Source of the DNA: DASQFQ01 sp963730115
GTDB lineage: Bacteria > Actinomycetota > Thermoleophilia > Solirubrobacterales > Solirubrobacteraceae
Assembly: GCA_963730115.1 (NCBI GenBank)
Contig: CAVSQM010000006.1
Span: 186,001 to 250,000 of the forward strand
Reading direction: 5' to 3'
Length of the DNA stretch: 64,000 nt
Positions 42,414-50,157 of this stretch are shown here, piece by piece. The notes under the pieces are model-generated. The model made no database searches and was not told the origin of the DNA. It saw only the letters and a list, made by a program, of their open reading frames with translations. Both the position numbers and the translations under genes were made by a program. Numbering within the stretch: the stretch's first letter is position 1; each line of letters starts with the position of its first letter.

Positions 42414-42962
42414 ATGACGGTGAATCTCACGCGCATCTACACCCGTCTCGGCGACGACGGCGAGACCCACCTCGGCGACATGAGCCGGGTGCCGAAGACG
42501 CACCCGCGAATCGAGGCCTACGGCACCGTCGACGAGCTCAACGCGCTGATCGGGCTCGCGCTGACGATCCCCGACATGCCGTACGCGGACTGGCTCCGCC
42601 GCGTCCAGAACGACCTGTTCGACGTCGGCGCCGACATCAGCGTCCCGCACGGCGGCGACCGGGAGCGGCTGCGGCTCGCTCCCGAGCAGACCGCCTGGCT
42701 CGAGGAGGCCTGCGACGAGGTCAACGCGACGCTCACGCCGCTGAAGTCGTTCGTGCTCCCCGGTGGCACGCCCGCCGCCGCGCACCTGCACGTCTGCCGC
42801 ACCGTCTGCCGCCGCGCCGAGCGCCGCACGATCGACTGCGGCGACGACGTCAACCGCGAGTGCGTCCGCTACCTCAACCGGCTCTCCGACCTGCTGTTCA
42901 TCCTCTCCCGCGGCGCCAACGCGGGCGACGAGCCGCTGTGGGAGCCGGGGCGGTACCGCTGA
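42414..42962 (+). CDS. pduO: Cob(I)alamin adenosyltransferase, PduO type
   Basis: ATP:cob(I)alamin adenosyltransferase of 182 residues that makes adenosylcobalamin. The N-terminal ATP motif is present as YTRLGDDGETHLGDMSRVPK, followed by EAYGTVDELNALIG, LFDVGADI, VLPGGTPAAAHLHVCRTVCRRAER and YLNRLSDLLFILSR. All are family landmarks, including the Arg residues near CRRAERR. It is divergent from the riboswitch operon that likely imports its substrate. ATG 42414 has no strong ribosome site and may be leaderless. Confidence 0.95.
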   Translation: MTVNLTRIYTRLGDDGETHLGDMSRVPKTHPRIEAYGTVDELNALIGLALTIPDMPYADWLRRVQNDLFDVGADISVPHGGDRERLRLAPEQTAWLEEACDEVNATLTPLKSFVLPGGTPAAAHLHVCRTVCRRAERRTIDCGDDVNRECVRYLNRLSDLLFILSRGANAGDEPLWEPGRYR

Positions 42963-42976
42963 GCGACGAGGCGGGC

Positions 42977-43561
42977 ATGTATCGCGCGGAGCACCGCGCG
43001 CTGCGAGAGCTCCACGCCACCGGGCGCCAGCTCGCGAGCCACTGGTGGCGGCTCGGCGACCGCCTCGGCGGCGCGCCCGCCGGCAAGCTGCAGGACGGTG
43101 CCGCGGTCGCGCGCGCCATGGTCACCGAGCTCGCCAAGCAGACCGCCGAGCGCGGCCTCCACGGCTTTCCGGCCGCCCAGGGCGTCGGCCACCGGCTCGC
43201 CGGCCTGCGCAACACCGCGGGCGACCTCGTGCTCGAGCGCAACCAGGCGCTGCGGCTCGCGGTGCTCGACGCCGAGCACGTCGTCACCCTGCTCGCCTAC
43301 CTGGCCGCGCTGGCGGAGAAGCGCGGCGACGCCGGCCTCGCCACCTTCCACCGCCACTGGCACGACGAGATCGCGGGCGTGCGCGACGCGGTGCGCGACT
43401 CCGCGATCGCCCTCGCCGACGACCCCGAGGACGCGATCCAGCCCGCCGAGCCCTCGATCCTCGGCCGCGCCGGCCACGGCGCCGCCAACGCGCTCGGCAC
43501 CGTCGGCGAGGCGCTCGACGGCTCGTGGGCAACGCTGGCCCAGAGGGCCAGGTTGCCTTAG
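42977..43561 (+). CDS. Unknown alpha-helical protein ending inside a repeat
   Basis: A 194-residue, mostly helical soluble protein with no recognised family. It contains LRELHATGRQLASHWWRLGD and a His-rich TFHRHWHDEIAGVRDAVRDS segment. ATG 42977 lies 15 bases after the pduO stop. The last dozen residues (GSWATLAQRARLP) and the TAG stop are supplied by the first twin-hairpin repeat unit (43527-43596), so the repeat has changed the natural C-terminus or the gene has adopted it. Likely co-transcribed with pduO. Confidence 0.6.
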   Translation: MYRAEHRALRELHATGRQLASHWWRLGDRLGGAPAGKLQDGAAVARAMVTELAKQTAERGLHGFPAAQGVGHRLAGLRNTAGDLVLERNQALRLAVLDAEHVVTLLAYLAALAEKRGDAGLATFHRHWHDEIAGVRDAVRDSAIALADDPEDAIQPAEPSILGRAGHGAANALGTVGEALDGSWATLAQRARLP

Positions 43562-43596
43562 CGGGTATTCGCCCAGAGGGCGAAACCCGCGGTGAG
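43527..43596 (+). repeat. Twin-hairpin dispersed repeat, tandem unit 1
   Basis: A 70-base unit made of two hairpins of the same design. Hairpin A (43528-43557): outer arms GGCAAC/GTTGCC, bulged G, inner arms CTGGCCC/GGGCCAG, loop AGA. After TTA comes hairpin B (43561-43590): outer arms GCGGGT/ACCCGC, bulged A, inner arms TTCGCCC/GGGCGAA, loop AGA. Both are 30 bases with a 6-pair outer stem, a one-base bulge, a 7-pair inner stem and a 3-base loop. It overlaps the end of the preceding gene. Confidence 0.92.
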
Positions 43597-43666
43597 GGGC
43601 AACGCTGGCCCAGAGGGCCAGGTTGCCTTAGCGGGTATTCGCCCAGAGGGCGAAACCCGCGGTGAG
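43597..43666 (+). repeat. Twin-hairpin dispersed repeat, tandem unit 2
   Basis: An exact second copy of the preceding 70-base unit, with both hairpins identical. Perfect identity suggests recent duplication. A third, diverged copy in inverted orientation lies at 29676-29737. The pair lies between convergent genes and may terminate both. Confidence 0.92.
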
Positions 43667-43672
43667 GGCCCG

Positions 43673-44110
43673 CTAGGAATGATGGAGGCGGACGCGGACC
43701 TCGTCGACCGGCGGGGGCGCGGCCATCAGCTGCCAGCCGCGCGCGACGAGCTCGTAGATCCCGTCGCGCTCGCGGAGCACGATCCGCGGCCGGCCGCCGT
43801 CCTCGATGATCGTGCCCAGCGGCGCGTCTGACAGCGGCCACGCCCCGTACTTCTTCGCCAGCCGCTCGCTCGCCCGGTGCACGTCGGCGTGCCGCACGCC
43901 GCGGGCGAGCAGCTCCGCCACCACGGTCGCCTCGTTGATGTCCTCGACCGAGTAGACGCGCGGCTCGCCGTCCGACTGGGACGAGCGGATCAGCCCGCGC
44001 CGCGCCCACTGGCCGACCGTGTTGCCGGTCACGCCGGAGAGCTCCCCGACCTCGCCGGCGAGGAAGCTGCCGTGGGGGCCCGCTGACGCGGGTGTGGGCT
44101 TCCGCGGCAC
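43673..44110 (-). CDS. MerR-like HTH protein with DUF433-type C-terminus
   Basis: A 145-residue regulator-like protein. GSFLAGEVGELSGVTGNTV followed by GQWARRGLIRSSQSDGEPRVY is a MerR-like helix-turn-helix with the wing, but the long MerR dimerisation helix is absent. The C-terminal half (ATVVAELLARGVRHADVHRA, YELVARGWQLMAAP) resembles DUF433-like or antitoxin-like proteins. The GTG at 44110 is the likely start, since an earlier one would overlap lemA. It diverges from lemA with 43 bases between them. Confidence 0.7.
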   Translation of the reverse strand: MPRKPTPASAGPHGSFLAGEVGELSGVTGNTVGQWARRGLIRSSQSDGEPRVYSVEDINEATVVAELLARGVRHADVHRASERLAKKYGAWPLSDAPLGTIIEDGGRPRIVLRERDGIYELVARGWQLMAAPPPVDEVRVRLHHS

Positions 44111-44153
44111 GCAGACGTGAAGGTATGTGCTCCGGCGGCCGATAACCGCTTCT

Positions 44154-44705
44154 ATGACCGTCCTTCTCGTGCTCGGCGGCCTCCTCGCTCTGCTTGCGCT
44201 GTGGGTCGTACTCACCAACAACTCCTTCATCCGCTCCCGTAACAAGGTCGATGAGGCCTGGAGCGGCATCGACGTCCAGCTCAAGCGGCGTCACGACCTC
44301 GTCCCCAACCTCGTCGAGAGCGTCAAGGGCTACGCCGCCCATGAGAGCGCGACGCTCGCGGCCGTCACCCAGGCCCGCGCCGCCGCGATGGGCGCCGGCA
44401 GCGGCGCGCCGCGCAGCCAGGCCGAGGAGCGCCTGACCTCCGCGCTCGACGGCATCCGCGTCGTCGCGGAGCAGTACCCCGAGCTGCGCGCGTCGCAGAC
44501 CTTCCAGACCCTGATGGGGCAGCTGTCCGAGCTCGAGGACCAGATCCAGGCCGCGCGCCGGATCTTCAACGCGAACGTCAACGACTACAACACGCGCATC
44601 CAGCTGTTCCCGAACTCGCTGGTCGCGGGGGCCAAGTTCATGCCGCGCGAGCTGTTCCAGCTCGACTCGCCGGCGGAGCGGGTCGTCCCGGTCGTCGCCT
44701 TCTGA
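44154..44705 (+). CDS. lemA: LemA family membrane protein
   Basis: A 183-residue protein with one N-terminal helix (VLLVLGGLLALLALWVVLT), then the LemA helical bundle: SRNKVDEAWSGIDVQLKRRH plus DLVPNLVESVKGYA, QFPELRASQTF-like YPELRASQTFQTLM and ARRIFNANVNDYNT. Function is unclear in all bacteria; members are often linked to membrane stress. ATG 44154 is chosen over an upstream in-frame start at 44127 because homologues begin at the helix. Its TGA overlaps the ATG of the next gene. Confidence 0.93.
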   Translation: MTVLLVLGGLLALLALWVVLTNNSFIRSRNKVDEAWSGIDVQLKRRHDLVPNLVESVKGYAAHESATLAAVTQARAAAMGAGSGAPRSQAEERLTSALDGIRVVAEQYPELRASQTFQTLMGQLSELEDQIQAARRIFNANVNDYNTRIQLFPNSLVAGAKFMPRELFQLDSPAERVVPVVAF

Positions 44706-45553
44706 TGGGGCCCGGCAACGAGAACGCCGGGCGCGGGGCGTACTTCCGCGCCACGCTCGGCCGCCCGGCCACCATCACCGCGCTCGTCCTCGGGGCGGCG
44801 GCCGGGCTGCTGCTCGGCGCCCACTTCGGCGGGCCGCTCGCCGCGCTGCTCGCCCCGCTGGGCGCCATTGCCGTCGTCGTCGGCATCGCCTTCTGGGTCG
44901 CCGACGCGCAGGCGGAGAAGCTGTTCTGGAAGCACGTCGCGAGCTCGCTCGGCTACGAGCCGTTCTTCGACCCGACCGCGCTCGAGACGACGACGCCGCT
45001 CCTGCACGCGGGCGACCGCCGCTTCTGGAAGCACGAGCTGATGGGACCGCTCGGCGACACCGGGCTGACGGCCCGCCTGGCCCAGTACCGCTACGACGTC
45101 CGCGAGGAGGACTCGAAGGGCAAGGAGTCGTGGGACAGCTACCGCTTCACGATCGCCCTCGTCGAGCTCCCCGCAGGCATGCAGATGTTCCCCGGCGTCT
45201 ACCTGCGCGAGCAGCGCGGCCTGCTCGGCCTCGGCCGACACGACTGGCTGCGCGGGCGGCGGCTGCAGGAGGTCGAGCTCGAGAGCACGGAGTTCAACGA
45301 GGCCTACGAGCTGCAGGTCTCGCCCGAGCAGGACCACGGGCGGCTGCGCGAGCTGTTCGATCCCAAGACGATCGTGTGGCTGCAGGAGCACCCGCTGCGC
45401 CCGCACATCGAGTTCCGGGCCGGCTTCCTCGTCGTCTATGTGCCGGGCGAGCTCGACGACCTCGGCCGCCTCGTGTGGCTGCTCGAGGCGACCGAGCGGG
45501 TCGCCGAGCGGGTGCAGGCGGAGCTCGGGGAGTCGCAGGCGACCGTCGGTTAG
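44705..45553 (+). CDS. DUF3137-like membrane protein coupled to LemA
   Basis: A 282-residue protein with two N-terminal helices (ITALVLGAAAGLLLGAHF; LAALLAPLGAIAVVVGIAFWV) and a cytoplasmic domain with AHFVGSKSW-like segments, MQMFPGVYLREQRG and a C-terminal VVYVPGELDDLGRLVWLLEA. LemA genes are often followed by DUF3137 proteins, and its layout fits. The start ATG shares a base with the lemA stop, so the two are made together and probably interact. The assignment is by layout and context. Confidence 0.7.
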   Translation: MGPGNENAGRGAYFRATLGRPATITALVLGAAAGLLLGAHFGGPLAALLAPLGAIAVVVGIAFWVADAQAEKLFWKHVASSLGYEPFFDPTALETTTPLLHAGDRRFWKHELMGPLGDTGLTARLAQYRYDVREEDSKGKESWDSYRFTIALVELPAGMQMFPGVYLREQRGLLGLGRHDWLRGRRLQEVELESTEFNEAYELQVSPEQDHGRLRELFDPKTIVWLQEHPLRPHIEFRAGFLVVYVPGELDDLGRLVWLLEATERVAERVQAELGESQATVG

Positions 45554-45567
45554 GGTCGAGCGCGCTC

Positions 45568-46047
45568 GTGCGCGCCCTGCTCTCCATCGCCGTGCTCCTC
45601 GCCCTGGCGGCGCCCGCGGCGGCGCAGTCCCCGACGCCGACCCTCCCGCCCGGCGAGCCCGACGCCTCGATCCGCGACGGCAGCGCGCAGCGCAAGCTCG
45701 ACCGCGCCCGCACGCGCTGGCGCGAGGCGGGCATCCACAACTACCGCTTCAGGCTCCAGCTGCAGTGCTTCTGCCCGCCGACCAAGTGGGTGCTGTTCGT
45801 CCGCGGCGACAAGCCGGTCGGCGCCCCGTCGCAGGCGCGCAACGTCGCCACCGTGCGGCGCCTGCACCGGCGCGTCCAGGACGCGATCGACGACCGCGTC
45901 GCCGGCCTGAGCGTCCGCTACGACAAGCGCGGGATGCCGCGCTTCATCGGCATCGACGGGCGTGAGTACATCGCCGACGACGAGGTCGGCTACAAGGTCG
46001 AGGGCTTCTGGCGCGGCACCCGCGGACGCGGCGGGCCGGAGCGGTAG
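45568..46047 (+). CDS. Small secreted protein, DUF6174-like
   Basis: A 159-residue exported protein with signal peptide VRALLSIAVLLALAAPAAAQ from GTG 45568. The mature part has DRARTRWREAGIHNYRFRLQ followed by CFCPPTKWVLFVRGDKP, the pattern of DUF6174 (W..x..xYxF....C.C), and a C-terminal YDKRGMPRFIGIDGREYIADD. Function is unknown. It follows the LemA pair by 14 bases and may be in the same transcript. Confidence 0.7.
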   Translation: MRALLSIAVLLALAAPAAAQSPTPTLPPGEPDASIRDGSAQRKLDRARTRWREAGIHNYRFRLQLQCFCPPTKWVLFVRGDKPVGAPSQARNVATVRRLHRRVQDAIDDRVAGLSVRYDKRGMPRFIGIDGREYIADDEVGYKVEGFWRGTRGRGGPER

Positions 46048-46058
46048 CATCCGGGCCG

Positions 46059-46232
46059 ATGAGCCTCGTCCTCGCCCTCAGCGACGCCCAGGCGTACACG
46101 ATCGTCGCGATCGGGATCTGGGGCGTGCTCTTCCCCGCCCTCGTCACAGGGCTGATCGGGTTCGCGGTCGCCGGCGTCCTGCGCGAGCGGACCGAGAACG
46201 AAGAAGAGCGCGCGCGCCGCTCGCGCGGCTGA
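46059..46232 (+). CDS. Small single-helix membrane protein
   Basis: A 57-residue frame from ATG 46059 with one or two hydrophobic segments (AYTIVAIGIWGVLFPALV; GLIGFAVAGVLRE) and a charged tail (RTENEEERARRSRG). It starts 11 bases after the preceding stop and has the codon character of the neighbours. No family is recognised. Confidence 0.55.
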   Translation: MSLVLALSDAQAYTIVAIGIWGVLFPALVTGLIGFAVAGVLRERTENEEERARRSRG

Positions 46233-46247
46233 CGGCTCAGCACGAGC

Positions 46248-46706
46248 TCAACCGGGATACGGCGGCGCCTCGCCCCAGCCCCAGCGCGGCACGGGCGCCT
46301 CAGGCGGCGGCTCGGCGCCGGGCTGCGAGTTGGCGAGCGCGATCCGCGTGCCCCACTCGACGTAGGCGATGAACGCGGAGCGGAACTCGGGGTCGTCCGG
46401 GAGCCGGGCGTCGTCCGCGGCGAGCCCGATCAGCTGGACCCAGCGAGCGCGCTGCGGCTCGGTCAGGCCGAGCCCGAGGTGCTTGCGCATCATGTGCGGA
46501 TAGCCGCCGTGCTCCTCGGCGTAGCGCGGCGGGCCGCCGAACACCTCGGCGAACCACAGTGCGACGTGATGCGGGTGGTCGTCCGGCATGTGCGCGAAGA
46601 CGGGTGCCAGCACCTCGTCCTCACGCACGCGGGTGTAGAAGGCGGTGGTGAGGCGGTCGAACGCCGCCTCACCACCGGCCCATTCGTAGAGGGTCGGAGT
46701 TCCGAT
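46248..46706 (-). CDS. glbO: Group II truncated hemoglobin; start codon not resolved
   Basis: Oxygen-binding 2/2 globin of about 150 residues. Family landmarks: TLYEWAGGEAAFDRLTTAFY at the N-terminus, LAPVFAHMP, HVALWFAEVFGGPPRYAEE, the proximal His region MMRKHLGLGLTEPQRARWV (with the TrbII Trp), and GTRIALANSQPG. The C-terminal tail is Pro-rich. The homologous frame extends to about 46706 but has no ATG, GTG or TTG there; the first usable start (GTG 46628) would remove the first helix. A rare ATC start or a nearby indel must be assumed. The upstream neighbour is a densely frameshifted gene. Confidence 0.78.
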   Translation of the reverse strand: MGTPTLYEWAGGEAAFDRLTTAFYTRVREDEVLAPVFAHMPDDHPHHVALWFAEVFGGPPRYAEEHGGYPHMMRKHLGLGLTEPQRARWVQLIGLAADDARLPDDPEFRSAFIAYVEWGTRIALANSQPGAEPPPEAPVPRWGWGEAPPYPG

Positions 46707-46727
46707 GCCGCTAACCGTAGACGCGGA

Positions 46728-47310
46728 CTAGTGGTGTCCCTTCTTGCAGCCGTCGGTCACGATCGCGGGATCCTCGTGCTCATCCGGCGCGTACGGCTTC
46801 TGCATCTGGCTGTCCTTGCCGAACTCGCCGGTGATCGAGCCGTCCGGGTTCTCGTCGGCGTTGAAGTTCGCCAGCAGGCAGGACGGAGCGGCGGTGGCCC
46901 TCGATCTTGCCGGTCAGGAAGCCCTCGACGCCGCCGTCGGGTTCGACCACGCCGACGAACTTACCGCGGAAGCGTGTGCCGCTCGCTGTAGGTCTTGCGC
47001 ACGGTGACGGTGCCCTTCGTGTAGCCCCAGCCGTACTCCGTCGAGCCTTCTTGTTGCGGACCGTCTCGGCCTTGATCTCGAGTCGCCCCGCGAGGCGCGA
47101 GTCACTTGCTCGTCCTGGCTGCCCACGAACGTGAGGTTGACGCCTTCACGTGCTTGGAGTCGCACCGCTTCTCCTTCGCGTCCGACGACCTCGGCCTTGA
47201 AGGTCGCCGTCCACGGGCATCGTCTGCGACGACCCACCGCCGGCGACGGCCACCCCTGTCGAGATCGATCCCACGAGAACGGCGACGGCGAGCCATTTGC
47301 TCCCACGCAT
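46728..47310 (-). pseudogene. Decayed secreted-protein gene with several frameshifts
   Basis: Minus-strand gene with a good beginning: GGAAGGGGG before ATG 47310 and a signal peptide (MRGSKWLAVAVLVGSISTGV then AVAGG). The frame breaks near 47208, and pieces of one protein appear in turn in all three frames: ATFKAEVVGREGE, NLTFVGSQDEQV, LEIKAETVRNKKAR, YGWGYTKGTVTVRKTYSE, RFRGKFVGVVEPDGGVEGF and SCLLANFNADENPDGSITGE, ending KKGHH at TAG 46728. At least four indels are needed. The pieces read as one secreted beta protein of about 190 residues. True decay or poor local sequence quality are both possible. Confidence 0.75.
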
Positions 47311-47337
47311 ACTGCCCCCTTCCGGGGTCGACGGATC

Positions 47338-47357
47338 GCCAGCGCCGCGGCGCTGGC
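47338..47357. promoter_or_regulatory. Perfect 20-base palindrome, possible operator
   Basis: GCCAGCGCCG is followed directly by its exact complement, with no loop, in the region between the decayed secreted gene (minus) and the GFA gene (plus). It could be an operator for a dimeric regulator; a GTATAC promoter-like element lies about 90 bases on. In such GC-rich DNA, chance cannot be excluded. Confidence 0.3.
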
Positions 47358-47484
47358 GCGAACCCAGCCGGCCGTGGCCCCGTGGACGAACTCGCGCGCA
47401 GCCCCCGCCACGCGTCTAGCTGACCGCTCCGTGTCGAAACGCGGGTATACACCCTCGACCCCGATTGGTGGAGGTTTGTTCGTG

Positions 47485-47904
47485 ATGACCGGTCCGAAGG
47501 ACGACGAGCCCCTGACGGGAAGCTGTGCCTGCGGGGCGGTGGCCTTCGAGGTCACGAAACCGTTCGACACCGCCGGCCACTGCCACTGCAAGCGCTGCCA
47601 GCGCCGGAGCGGCGCGCTCTGGTCGACGAACGCGCTCGTGGCGACGGACGGCTTCACGATCGTCCGCGGTGAGGAGCACGTCCGGGTGTGGGCGCCGGAG
47701 ACCGGGCTGCCGAAGGCGTTCTGCGACACCTGCGGCGGTCAGCTCTACTCGGACGGCGGCGACTTCATCGTCGTGCGCGCCGGCGCGCTCGACGGGGACC
47801 CGGGCATCGAGCCGGAGTGGCGGCAGTGGCTCGAATCCGCGCCCGCGTGGGCATCGATCCCGGACGACGGCCTGCCGCGCTTCGAGCAGCGGCGGCAAGC
47901 CTGA
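47485..47904 (+). CDS. GFA-family zinc protein (Gfa/CENP-V fold)
   Basis: A 139-residue zinc protein of the glutathione-dependent formaldehyde-activating enzyme family. Zinc ligands are clear: GSCACGAVAFEV, GHCHCKRCQRRSG and AFCDTCGGQLY. Actinobacteria usually lack glutathione, so the substrate is unknown. ATG 47485 was chosen; an in-frame GTG three bases earlier is better spaced from the GGAGG at 47470-47474 and may be the real start. Confidence 0.85.
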   Translation: MTGPKDDEPLTGSCACGAVAFEVTKPFDTAGHCHCKRCQRRSGALWSTNALVATDGFTIVRGEEHVRVWAPETGLPKAFCDTCGGQLYSDGGDFIVVRAGALDGDPGIEPEWRQWLESAPAWASIPDDGLPRFEQRRQA

Positions 47905-48037
47905 TCCGGCCACGTGAAGACGCGGTGAACGTCACCGCGGAGCGGGAGGAAGCGCCCGCTAACGTGGAAGGGGACTTCAATCGACTGCGATCGGGCGGAC
48001 ACCGAAGATCCGCTCGCCGGAAAGGAACTCCCCCGAC

Positions 48038-48808
48038 ATGTCCCATGTCGATCTGCACCTCCACCTCCTCCCCGGGGTGGACGACGGACCTCGCGACGAG
48101 GCCGCCAGCCTGACCCACGCCGCCCGGCTCGCCGACGGCGGCGTGCACGAGGCCACGGTCACGCCGCACGTCGGCCACCCGTGGTTCCCGCTCGACGTCT
48201 TCACGATCCCGGAGCGCGTGCGCGCGCTGCAGGCCGCGCTCGACGACGCCGGCATCGACGTCCGCCTCCACCCGGGCGGCGAGATCTACCCGCACCGCGC
48301 CACCGAGCTCAGCGCCGCCGAGCTGGACGTCATCGCCCACGGCGCGCCCGGCTCTCGCTGGGTGCTGCTCGAAGTGCCGTTCGCCGGCATCGACGAGGCG
48401 TTCCTCGCCTCGTGCGCGCACGTGCGCGCCGCCGGGTTCGGGCTGCTCATCGCCCACCCGGAGCGCGCGACCGGCTTCCTCGCCGGCGGCCACGAGCTGC
48501 TGCGCGACGAGCTCGAGGCGGGCGCGCTGCTGCAGGTCAACGTCTGCTCGCTGCTGGGCCGCCAGGGCCCGGAGGCCCACGCGGGCGCGATCAAGCTGGT
48601 CCGCGAGGGCCTCGCCTACGTGCTGGCGTCCGACGGCCACGGCGGCAACCGGGCGCACACGCTCGCGGCGGGCACGTTCGCGGCCCGCGCGGCCGGCGCG
48701 TCGCGCGAGCACAGCCGGCGGCTGACGGAGGCGAACCCACGCTTCCTGCTCGAGCACGGCATCCCGGCGTTCGACGCGGAGCAGCCGCGCGCGTTCATGC
48801 AGCACTGA
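48038..48808 (+). CDS. cpsB: CpsB/YwqE-type PHP tyrosine phosphatase
   Basis: A 256-residue PHP-fold metallophosphatase, the family that removes phosphate from bacterial tyrosine kinases of polysaccharide export. Metal motifs: DLHLHLLPGVDDGP, ATVTPHVGH, GGEIYPHR, LIAHPERATGF, and YVLASDGHGGNRAHTL. GGAAAGGAA lies upstream of ATG 48038. No kinase or capsule genes are visible in the window, so its partner is not known. Confidence 0.85.
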   Translation: MSHVDLHLHLLPGVDDGPRDEAASLTHAARLADGGVHEATVTPHVGHPWFPLDVFTIPERVRALQAALDDAGIDVRLHPGGEIYPHRATELSAAELDVIAHGAPGSRWVLLEVPFAGIDEAFLASCAHVRAAGFGLLIAHPERATGFLAGGHELLRDELEAGALLQVNVCSLLGRQGPEAHAGAIKLVREGLAYVLASDGHGGNRAHTLAAGTFAARAAGASREHSRRLTEANPRFLLEHGIPAFDAEQPRAFMQH

Positions 48809-48860
48809 ACCTAGGCGGATGGCGGTTGCGCGGCCGCTGCGCACCGCCGAGGGTGCGGCG

Positions 48861-49994
48861 ATGCGACGAACCGGCCTGCTCGCCGTGCTGGGGCTGCTCC
48901 TGTGCGCGCCGGCAGCGCACGCCCAGGCGCCGGTGCTGGCGACCAACGGCAGCGCGCTGCAGGCACCGGCGAACCTCGCGCTGCCCGGCGGCGCGAACCA
49001 GTGCCTGGCGCGCCCGTACATCGGTGTGAACCCGGGCCAGATCCAGTTCATCAACACCGGCCAGAGCACGTGCATGTGGTGGTCGACGCAGTACGGGCCG
49101 GCCGGGCAGCCGATCGCCAACACCTACGTGCCGCGCGGGTCGGGCGCCGTCACGCGTGTCCGGGTCCGCAGCGGCGCCGCCCCCGCCCCGCTGCGGTTCG
49201 CGATCGTCAGCTCCGGCGGCGGGCTGTGCTGCACGACCAAGCAGATGTCGGCGCCGGTGCAGCCGGCGCCGAACCAGATCAACCAGTTCGCCGTCAACCT
49301 GCCGGCCGGCTCGGGCGTCGGCACGACGCCGGGCTCGCAGTTCAACGACATCCTCGTCGTCGTCGCGGCCGGCCCGGGCTCGCTGCCGGTCAACGACCGC
49401 GGCACCCACGGCTTCATCTTCGGCTCGCCGGCCAACCAGGCGCAGGCGAGCTTCCTCCACCCGGCGCTCGCGCTCGGCGAGTCGAACACCGACGTGGGGA
49501 TCATGGACGGCTACGAGGTGCTGCTGCAGTACGACTGGTGCGGCGTGCCCGGCACGCTGTCGAACCCGGCGCCGACGCCGCCGGCGAACCCGCAGGCAGC
49601 GTGCTCCGGCGCGCCGGCCGCTCCGGGCGCGGGGGCGCCCGCGCCCGGCGCCGTCCCGGCGCCCTCGCCGCTCCGCGCGCTCGCCACGCGCGCCGCGGTG
49701 CGGCGCAACGTCGCGGCGCTGCGCCTGCGCTGCCTGCTCGACACGACCTGCGCCGGCCTGATCCGGCTGCGGGCCCGCGGCGCGGGCGGCGGCGCGAGCG
49801 CTGCCGCGGCGAGGACCTACGGCAGCGCGCGCTATCGCATCAAGGCGGGGCGATCCCGCACGGTGCGGGTCAAGCTCAACGCCGCCGGCCGCAAGGCGCT
49901 GCGCCGCAAGCGCAAGCTGCCCGTCACCGCCGTGATCGCCTCCGGCGGGAAGCGCTGGACGCTCGCGCTGACGCTCCGGCGCGCGCGACGCTGA
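48861..49994 (+). CDS. Secreted protein of unknown function
   Basis: A 377-residue exported protein with signal peptide MRRTGLLAVLGLLLCAPAAH followed by AQA. The mature N-terminal 230 residues have Trp/Cys-containing motifs (GQSTCMWWSTQYG, GGLCCTTKQMS, YDWCGVPGT) suggesting a beta fold with disulfides. A Pro/Ala linker follows, then a basic C-terminal domain (VRVKLNAAGRKALRRKRKLP) of a kind repeated in secreted actinobacterial proteins. ATG 48861 fits the signal peptide better than the upstream ATG at 48819. Confidence 0.7.
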   Translation: MRRTGLLAVLGLLLCAPAAHAQAPVLATNGSALQAPANLALPGGANQCLARPYIGVNPGQIQFINTGQSTCMWWSTQYGPAGQPIANTYVPRGSGAVTRVRVRSGAAPAPLRFAIVSSGGGLCCTTKQMSAPVQPAPNQINQFAVNLPAGSGVGTTPGSQFNDILVVVAAGPGSLPVNDRGTHGFIFGSPANQAQASFLHPALALGESNTDVGIMDGYEVLLQYDWCGVPGTLSNPAPTPPANPQAACSGAPAAPGAGAPAPGAVPAPSPLRALATRAAVRRNVAALRLRCLLDTTCAGLIRLRARGAGGGASAAAARTYGSARYRIKAGRSRTVRVKLNAAGRKALRRKRKLPVTAVIASGGKRWTLALTLRRARR

Positions 49995-50014
49995 GCGCCC
50001 CGAGAACGACGAAA

Positions 50015-50031
50015 CCCGCCTCGAAGGCGGG
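50015..50031 (-). terminator. Terminator of tRNA-Glu
   Basis: Stem CCCGCCT/AGGCGGG with a 3-base loop, followed by TTT on the minus strand, ten bases after the tRNA-Glu 3' end. Confidence 0.75.
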
Positions 50032-50041
50032 CTTCAGTGAG

Positions 50042-50114
50042 TACCGCTACGGGGATTCGAACCCCGGTTTCCGCCGTGAGAGGGCGGCGTCCTAGTCCCC
50101 TAGACGATAGCGGC
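50042..50114 (-). tRNA. tRNA-Glu (CTC)
   Basis: A 73-base cloverleaf without encoded CCA. The acceptor stem pairs GCCGCTA with TAGCGGT (one G-U). The anticodon arm is CCGCC, loop CTCTCAC, GGCGG, giving anticodon CTC. The T arm is CCGGG GTTCGAAT CCCCG-like, and the D loop contains TCTAGGGGACTAGGAC. This matches tRNA-Glu of actinobacteria. Confidence 0.95.
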
Positions 50115-50157
50115 GCAGGACCGGCGCTCAGGGTAGCAACCGGCGTAGCATCGCCCC

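Noticed and set aside
40397..43561. A very long plus-strand frame ending with the unknown gene after pduO
   Set aside because: Only the part from 42977 has protein-like composition; the rest is antisense to the DUF4430-like genes and the riboswitch.
43527..43666. CRISPR-like direct repeats
   Set aside because: Only two units, with no unique spacers; each unit is itself two hairpins and a third copy is elsewhere in inverted orientation.
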